In this document: piece after piece, positions 59,206 to 64,000 of the stretch
How the letters are laid out: every line of letters starts with the position of its first letter
How positions within the stretch are numbered: position 1 is the first letter of the stretch
Assembly: GCF_900188455.1 (NCBI RefSeq)
Contig: NZ_FZOL01000007.1
Location: forward strand, 62,001-126,000
Source of the DNA: Pseudomonas japonica
GTDB taxonomy: Bacteria > Pseudomonadota > Gammaproteobacteria > Pseudomonadales > Pseudomonadaceae
Direction of reading: 5' to 3'
DNA length: 64,000 nucleotides
The notes under the pieces: generated by a model
Told to the model about the DNA's origin: nothing
The model's input: the letters and a program-made list of their open reading frames with translations, nothing else
Database searches by the model: none
Made by a program: the position numbers and the translations under genes

Positions 59206-61413
59206 ATGAACAAAAACAGCACCTCCGCCTTGCCTCCTCGTCGCCTGCTGGCCTCGGCCATCGGCCTGGCCGTCGCCTCTTCCGCCACCGGCGCGCTTGC
59301 CGACCAGGCCAAGCCTGTCGAACTGGACAGCCTCAAGGTCCAGGCCGCGCAGGACCAGGGCTCGCGCACCGAACAATCGGCCTCGGCGAAATACACCAAG
59401 CCGCTGGTCGACGTGCCACAGACCATCACCGTGGTCCCGCCCAAGGTGATCGAGGAGCAGCAGGCACTGAGCCTGCGCCAGGTGCTGTCGAACGTTTCCG
59501 GGATCACTTTCAACGCCGGTGAAGGCGGTGGCGGCTCTGGCGACAGCATCAACATCCGCGGCTTTTCGGCCAACAGCAACATCCAGATCGACGGTCTGCG
59601 CGACAGCGCCCAGACCACCCGCAGCGACACCTTCAACATCGAGCAGGTCGAGGTCATCAAGGGCCCGAACTCGGTGTTCGGCGGCGCCGGCACCACCGGC
59701 GGCAGCATCAACGTGATCAGCAAGCAGGCCAGGGACCAGGCCTTCACCCGCCTGGGCGGCAGCGTCGGCACCGACAGCTACTACCGCATGACCCTGGACA
59801 GCAACCAGCCGCTGGAAGGTGTGGGCCACGACAGTGCGTTCCGCATCAACCTGATGGGCCATCAGAACGACGTGGCCGGTCGCGACGAGATCGACCGCGA
59901 GCGCTGGGGCATCGCCCCGACCCTGCGCCTGGGCCTGAGCGAAGACACGCGCCTGACCCTGAGCGCCTTCCATCAGAAGGACGACAACCTGCCGGACTAC
60001 GGCGTCCCGGCACTGGACGGCAAGAAACTGGCCGGCGTCGACCGCGAAAGCTACTTCGGCTGGAAGAACCTGGACAAGGAAGAGATCGAGCAAAGCTCGT
60101 TCACCGCCAACCTGGAACACGACTTCAACGACAACCTGCGCATCCAGAACATCACCCGCTACAGCCAGGTGGCCCGCGATACCGTGGTGTCGGCGTCCCA
60201 CGTCAACACCGTCGGGGTTCCGGCCGGTCGCTACCTGCCAGCCGGTCCGCAGGCCTACGGTCGCGACGCGACCACCGAAATGTGGATCAACCAGACCAAC
60301 CTGATCGGCAATTTCGACGTGCTGGGCATGCGTCACGACGTGGTGGCGGGCGCGGAAATCTCCCGCGAGACGCTCGACCTCAAGACCTACAACCACGGCC
60401 TCGGCACTTCGCTGTACCCGCGCACCGGCTATGACCTGAGCAACCCGCCCGGCCACTGGAACGGTGCCGCGCCGAAAACCGTCAGCGGCTACACCGAGAC
60501 CGAGCTGACCAACCGCGCGCTGTACGTCTTCGACACCATCGCCCTGCATGAGCAGTGGGACCTCAACCTCGGCCTGCGCTACGACCGCTTCGAAGGCGAA
60601 GCCGATGGCTACTCGGCCGCCCATGTGCGCACCTCGACCTTCGAGTCCAGCGACGACAAAGTCAGCGGCCGTGCCGGTCTGGTCTACAAGCCGGCGGAGA
60701 ACGGGCGCATCTACCTGGCCTGGGGCAACTCCTTCAACCCGTCCGCGGAAAGCCTGGCATCCAGCGGTGGCGGCCTGAGCGCGGCGACCGAAGACCTGCA
60801 ACCGGAGAAGAACGAGACCTGGGAACTGGGTACCAAGTGGGAGCTGCTGGACAAGCGCCTGGAACTGGACGCGGCGATCTTCCGCGTGACCAAGGACAAC
60901 GCCCGGGAAACCATGGCCGACGGCTCGACGCAACTGGCCGGCAAGCAGCGCGTGCAAGGTGTTGAAGTCGGCGTGACCGGCCACATCACCGAGCAGTGGG
61001 ACGTGTTCGCCAACTACACCTTCCTCGACAGCGAGACCCTCAAGGCCGCCAACACCGCCGCCGGTATCGCCCGTGAAGGCCAGGCCCTGGGCAACACCCC
61101 GCCACGCTCGCTCAACCTGTGGACCACCTACGAGTTGCCGGCCGGCTGGACCCTGGGTTACGGCGCGCGCTACGTCAGCGAGCGCAACGTCAGCTCCAGC
61201 ACCACCGCCAAGCTGGACGACTACTGGGTACACAACGCCATGGTCGCCTACAAGGTCAACGAGAACCTGGACCTGCAGCTGAACGTCAACAACCTGTTCG
61301 ACAAGGACTATGTCGAGCGCGTGCGTCAGCAGAACGGTACGGCGGCACGCTCGTCGGCGATCGAGTACGGCGATGCCCGCTCGGCGATCCTGTCGGCGAC
61401 CTACGCCTTCTGA
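59206..61413 (+). CDS. TonB-dependent catecholate-type siderophore receptor
   Basis: 735 residues. Signal peptide to about residue 32 (SSATGALA). The TonB box/plug region (LVDVPQTITVVPPKVIEEQQ) is followed by plug motifs (SINIRGFSANSNIQIDGLRD, IEQVEVIKGPNSVFGGAG) and a barrel ending in Phe (ILSATYAF). Overall it resembles Fiu/PiuA-type catecholate receptors. It lacks an N-terminal signalling (STN) domain, so it is probably not the sensor for the downstream fecI/fecR. Fur box upstream, terminator downstream. Confidence 0.9.
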   Translation: MNKNSTSALPPRRLLASAIGLAVASSATGALADQAKPVELDSLKVQAAQDQGSRTEQSASAKYTKPLVDVPQTITVVPPKVIEEQQALSLRQVLSNVSGITFNAGEGGGGSGDSINIRGFSANSNIQIDGLRDSAQTTRSDTFNIEQVEVIKGPNSVFGGAGTTGGSINVISKQARDQAFTRLGGSVGTDSYYRMTLDSNQPLEGVGHDSAFRINLMGHQNDVAGRDEIDRERWGIAPTLRLGLSEDTRLTLSAFHQKDDNLPDYGVPALDGKKLAGVDRESYFGWKNLDKEEIEQSSFTANLEHDFNDNLRIQNITRYSQVARDTVVSASHVNTVGVPAGRYLPAGPQAYGRDATTEMWINQTNLIGNFDVLGMRHDVVAGAEISRETLDLKTYNHGLGTSLYPRTGYDLSNPPGHWNGAAPKTVSGYTETELTNRALYVFDTIALHEQWDLNLGLRYDRFEGEADGYSAAHVRTSTFESSDDKVSGRAGLVYKPAENGRIYLAWGNSFNPSAESLASSGGGLSAATEDLQPEKNETWELGTKWELLDKRLELDAAIFRVTKDNARETMADGSTQLAGKQRVQGVEVGVTGHITEQWDVFANYTFLDSETLKAANTAAGIAREGQALGNTPPRSLNLWTTYELPAGWTLGYGARYVSERNVSSSTTAKLDDYWVHNAMVAYKVNENLDLQLNVNNLFDKDYVERVRQQNGTAARSSAIEYGDARSAILSATYAF

Positions 61414-61464
61414 TCACGCGATACGGGGCCGCCTCGCGGTCCTTTCGCGGTAGTTCGACGTCCT

Positions 61465-61504
61465 GAAAAAGCCAGCGCCCACAACAGTGGGCGCTGGCTT
61501 TTTC
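61465..61504. terminator. Bidirectional terminator after the TonB receptor
   Basis: GAAAAAGCCAGCGCCCAC, a 5-base loop and TGGGCGCTGGCTTTTTC form a long perfect stem between the convergent receptor and alcohol dehydrogenase genes. A/T tails on both sides. Confidence 0.88.
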
Positions 61505-61533
61505 GCTATGGCCTGCACCGCAGGCCCGCGGCG

Positions 61534-62541
61534 TCAGAACGTCAGGCAGATCTTGCCGAAATGCCGGTTGCTTTCCTGATACTGGAACGCCTCGACGATC
61601 TGCTCCAGCGCGAACACCTTGTCCACCACCGGACGCAGGCCGTTGGCATCGATGGCGCGAATCATCGCCTGCTGCTGCGCGCGGCTGCCCACCAGCACAC
61701 CCTGCAGGCGGATCTGCCGCACCAGCGCCTGCACCAGCGGCAACTGCCCGGCGACACCGCTGAGGATGCCGATCAGGGAAACATGCCCGCCGATCCGCAC
61801 CGCGGTCATGGACTGCTCCAGGGTCTCCGGCCCGCCCACTTCGATCACATGATCCACGCCGCGATTGTCGGTCAGGGCGCGTACCTTCTCGCCCCAGTTC
61901 GGCGTGCTGCGATAGTTGATCACCGCGTCGGCACCGAGGCTTTTCAGCCGCTCCAGCTTCTCGTCGCTGGAGGAGGTGGCGATCACCGTGGCGCCCGCCG
62001 CCTTGGCGAACTGCAGGGCGAAGATCGACACCCCGCCGGTCCCCTGCACCAGCACCGAATCACCGGGTTTGAGCGAGTCGTCGGCCATCAGCGCGCGCCA
62101 GGCGGTCAGGCCGGCGGTGGTCAGGGTCGACGCTTCGGCGTGGCTGTAGCCCTTCGGGGCACGGGTGAAGGAGGTGGCGCGGGCGGTCACCACTTCGCGG
62201 GCGTAACCGTCGATGCCGTCGCCCGGCACCGTGGCGAAACCTTCCACCAGCGGCTGGCCGTCCAGCCAGTCGGGGAAGAAGGTGCTGACCACCGCGTCGC
62301 CCACGGCGAACTCGCTGACGCCCTCGCCCACCGCGATCACCTCGCCGGCACCGTCGGCCATGGGGATGCGCGGCGCGCTCGGGCCCCACATGCCGCTGAC
62401 CACGGCGAAGTCGTGATAGTTGAGGGAGTTGGCGTGCAGACGCACGGTGATCTCCCCGGGCGCCGGAGCCGCTGCTTCGCTGTGGCCGACGACGACGTTG
62501 GCGTAACCGCCGCCGGGTTGCACGTAGATGGCTTTGCTCAT
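61534..62541 (-). CDS. Zinc-free medium-chain alcohol dehydrogenase/quinone reductase-like protein
   Basis: 335 residues, MDR superfamily. The ADH_N half contains ANSLNYHDFAVVSGMWGPSA and lacks the GHE zinc motif; the Rossmann half has GDSVLVQGTGGVSIFALQFA, AKAAGATVIATSSSDEKLE and a C-terminal VEAFQYQESNRHFGKICLTF. Probably NAD(P)-dependent, acting on quinones or alcohols. ATG at 62541 follows AAGGAGAGG. Divergent from fecI. Confidence 0.9.
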   Translation of the reverse strand: MSKAIYVQPGGGYANVVVGHSEAAAPAPGEITVRLHANSLNYHDFAVVSGMWGPSAPRIPMADGAGEVIAVGEGVSEFAVGDAVVSTFFPDWLDGQPLVEGFATVPGDGIDGYAREVVTARATSFTRAPKGYSHAEASTLTTAGLTAWRALMADDSLKPGDSVLVQGTGGVSIFALQFAKAAGATVIATSSSDEKLERLKSLGADAVINYRSTPNWGEKVRALTDNRGVDHVIEVGGPETLEQSMTAVRIGGHVSLIGILSGVAGQLPLVQALVRQIRLQGVLVGSRAQQQAMIRAIDANGLRPVVDKVFALEQIVEAFQYQESNRHFGKICLTF

Positions 62542-62644
62542 GACCTCTCCTTGTTCGAACCATTGCAGATGACAGTGCAGCAGTCTTGGTCCGACGCCCG
62601 ACGGGGTCAAGCGCGCGCGCTTGCACAATCGACAAATAGGCCAC

Positions 62645-62663
62645 AATATTGCGACTCATTATC
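62645..62663 (+). promoter_or_regulatory. Probable Fur box upstream of fecI
   Basis: AATATTGCGACTCATTATC matches 14 of 19 positions of the Fur consensus. It lies 21 bp before the fecI start and so probably represses it when iron is sufficient. Confidence 0.65.
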
Positions 62664-62683
62664 AATTACCTCTCGCCCTGCCC

Positions 62684-63184
62684 ATGTCCACCTCCGAACA
62701 CGCTGCCCTGCATGTCCTGTACAGCGAACACAATGGCTGGCTGAAGAGCTGGCTGCGCGCCCGCCTGGGCAATGCCGCCGATGCCGCCGACCTGGCCCAG
62801 GACACCTTCATCCGGGTGCTCAACGCCCGCAATGTCCAGAGCATCCGCGAACCGCGCAGCTACCTGGGCTCCATCGCTCACGCGCTGATGGTCGACCGCT
62901 TTCGTCGGCGCGCCGTGGAGCAGGCCTATCTCGCCGAACTGGCGCTGCGCCCGGAACAGACCTTCGACTCCCCGGAAACCCGCCTGCTGATCCTGGAAAC
63001 CCTGGTGGCGGTGGACACCCTGCTCGACGGCCTCGGTGAGCGGACCCGCGGCATCTTCCTCTGCGTCCAGCTCGAAGGCCTGACCTACGCCGCCACGGCG
63101 CAGCGTCTGGGCGTATCGCTGAACACGGTGAAGAAGCACCTGGCCCGCGCCATGACCCATTGCCTGCTGCTGACGGACGACTGA
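62684..63184 (+). CDS. fecI: FecI-type ECF sigma factor
   Basis: 166 residues: sigma-70 region 2 (AADAADLAQDTFIRVLNARN) and region 4 (QLEGLTYAATAQRLGVSLNT with the HTH). Iron-type ECF sigma, normally released by FecR when a cognate receptor binds its siderophore. ATG at 62684 is preferred over a longer frame. It is 1 bp before fecR, so they are translated together. Confidence 0.92.
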   Translation: MSTSEHAALHVLYSEHNGWLKSWLRARLGNAADAADLAQDTFIRVLNARNVQSIREPRSYLGSIAHALMVDRFRRRAVEQAYLAELALRPEQTFDSPETRLLILETLVAVDTLLDGLGERTRGIFLCVQLEGLTYAATAQRLGVSLNTVKKHLARAMTHCLLLTDD

Positions 63185-63185
63185 C

Positions 63186-64000
63186 ATGGCCCAGCCGCTA
63201 GACCTGCAGGTTCTCGAAGCCGCCGCCCAGTGGTATGTCCGCCTCAACGCCGGCGCCCCGAACGCGCGCCTCCTCGGTGCCTGGCAGCAGTGGCTGGAGC
63301 AGAACCCCGCGCATGCCCGTGCCTGGGCCCGGGTGGAGAAGGTGCAGACGCGGATCGGTCAGTTGCCGGTGGAGGTCGCCCTGCCGACCCTGGCCGGGGT
63401 CCGCGCACGGCGCCGGGCCGTGCTCAAGACCCTCGCCCTGCTGCTGGCCACCGGCGCCAGTGCCTGGGGCCTGCGCGACAGCGACACGGCCCAGTCCCTG
63501 CTCGCCGACGTGCGCACCGGCAAAGGCGAGTTGCGCCGTATCACCCTCGCCGATGGCAGCCAGTTGCAGGTCAACACCGACAGCGCCCTGGACCTTCGCT
63601 ACGACGACACACAGCGCCTGCTGTATCTGCATCAGGGTGAGATCAGCGTGCAGACCGCCGGCGATCCTCGCAGCAGGCCCTTCCTGGTGCAGACCCGTGA
63701 AGGCGTGGTGCGCGCCCTCGGCACGCGCTTCTGCGTGTACAGCGTCGATGGCTGCAGCCAGGTCAGCGTGCAGCAGCACGCGGTGGAGATCCGCGCCCGG
63801 GCAGGCACGCAATCGGCATTGCGCCTGGAAGCCGGGCAAAGCGTGCGTTTCGATCGCCACGGCCTTGCCCCGGTCACCCCCACCGCGCCCGGCGCCGATG
63901 CCTGGACCCAGGGCATGCTCAGCGTGATCGACTGGCGCCTGGCCGATTTCGCCCGCGAACTGCGCCGCTACCGCCCCGGCATCGTCCGCTGCGACGCGCG
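63186..64000 (+). CDS. fecR: FecR-family anti-sigma regulator (partial)
   Basis: About 271 codons with no stop; the gene continues past the window. It starts MAQPLDLQVLEAAAQWYVRL (DUF4880-like cytoplasmic head), has a hydrophobic segment at about residues 80-95 (KTLALLLATGASAW) and the periplasmic FecR domain (RRITLADGSQLQVNTDSALD, LVQTREGVVRALGTRFCVYS). It senses the cognate TonB receptor. The sensor receptor is probably beyond the right edge, since the receptor at 59206 lacks a signalling domain. Confidence 0.92.
   Translation, partial: MAQPLDLQVLEAAAQWYVRLNAGAPNARLLGAWQQWLEQNPAHARAWARVEKVQTRIGQLPVEVALPTLAGVRARRRAVLKTLALLLATGASAWGLRDSDTAQSLLADVRTGKGELRRITLADGSQLQVNTDSALDLRYDDTQRLLYLHQGEISVQTAGDPRSRPFLVQTREGVVRALGTRFCVYSVDGCSQVSVQQHAVEIRARAGTQSALRLEAGQSVRFDRHGLAPVTPTAPGADAWTQGMLSVIDWRLADFARELRRYRPGIVRCDA

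Overview
The window is high-GC Pseudomonas chromosome. The first 16 kb hold a conserved Pseudomonas gene order: dapB, dnaJ, dnaK, grpE, recN, fur, bamE (omlA), rnfH, ratA, smpB, then the lactate genes lldR, lldP, lldD and dld. Sigma-32 promoters, a LexA box, Fur boxes, REP repeats and an ssrA (tmRNA) gene with an ANDENYEGYALAA tag fit the same genus. The species cannot be named from the sequence alone.

Layout. 1-9.1 kb: housekeeping and chaperone genes; rnfH is broken by an internal deletion. 9.2-16 kb: L- and D-lactate uptake and oxidation with its GntR regulator and an operator. 16.1-20.9 kb: a small secreted protein, tmRNA, an orphan TatA-like gene, then a chemoreceptor, a porin and a PstS-like periplasmic protein. 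21.0-39.9 kb: a biosynthetic gene cluster. 40.1-47.4 kb: a DUF1329/DUF1302 envelope pair and a two-gene redox operon (molybdopterin oxidoreductase plus ferredoxin/FAD reductase) under a promoter with an embedded palindrome. 48.3-64 kb: accessory genes, including a DUF6124-like protein, an AraC regulator, an autotransporter with a tyrosine-phosphatase passenger, LysR, azlCD, rtcB, an Lrp/LysE pair, chrA, a TonB receptor, a zinc-free alcohol dehydrogenase and a fecI/fecR pair (fecR runs off the window). Two copies of a roughly 390-bp palindromic repeat lie at about 49.0 and 57.4 kb.

The cluster at 21-40 kb is the most interesting part. It holds a type II thioesterase, an MFS exporter, a fatty acyl-AMP ligase (FAAL), a free ACP, a hotdog thioesterase-like protein, a KS-AT-KR-ACP-KS-(degenerate AT) polyketide synthase, an ACP-aminotransferase-condensation fusion, a YedZ/MsrQ-like membrane protein, a haem-oxygenase-fold (HDO-like) putative di-iron enzyme, a stand-alone AMP ligase and an SDR. 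The order FAAL, ACP, KS, ACP, KS, ACP, aminotransferase, C resembles the front end of the iturin/mycosubtilin synthetases, but there is no adenylation/PCP module and no terminal thioesterase. I infer a beta-amino (probably 3-amino-5-hydroxy) fatty-acyl product, released or joined to an amine by the condensation domain and then oxidised. I do not recognise this architecture as that of a known product.
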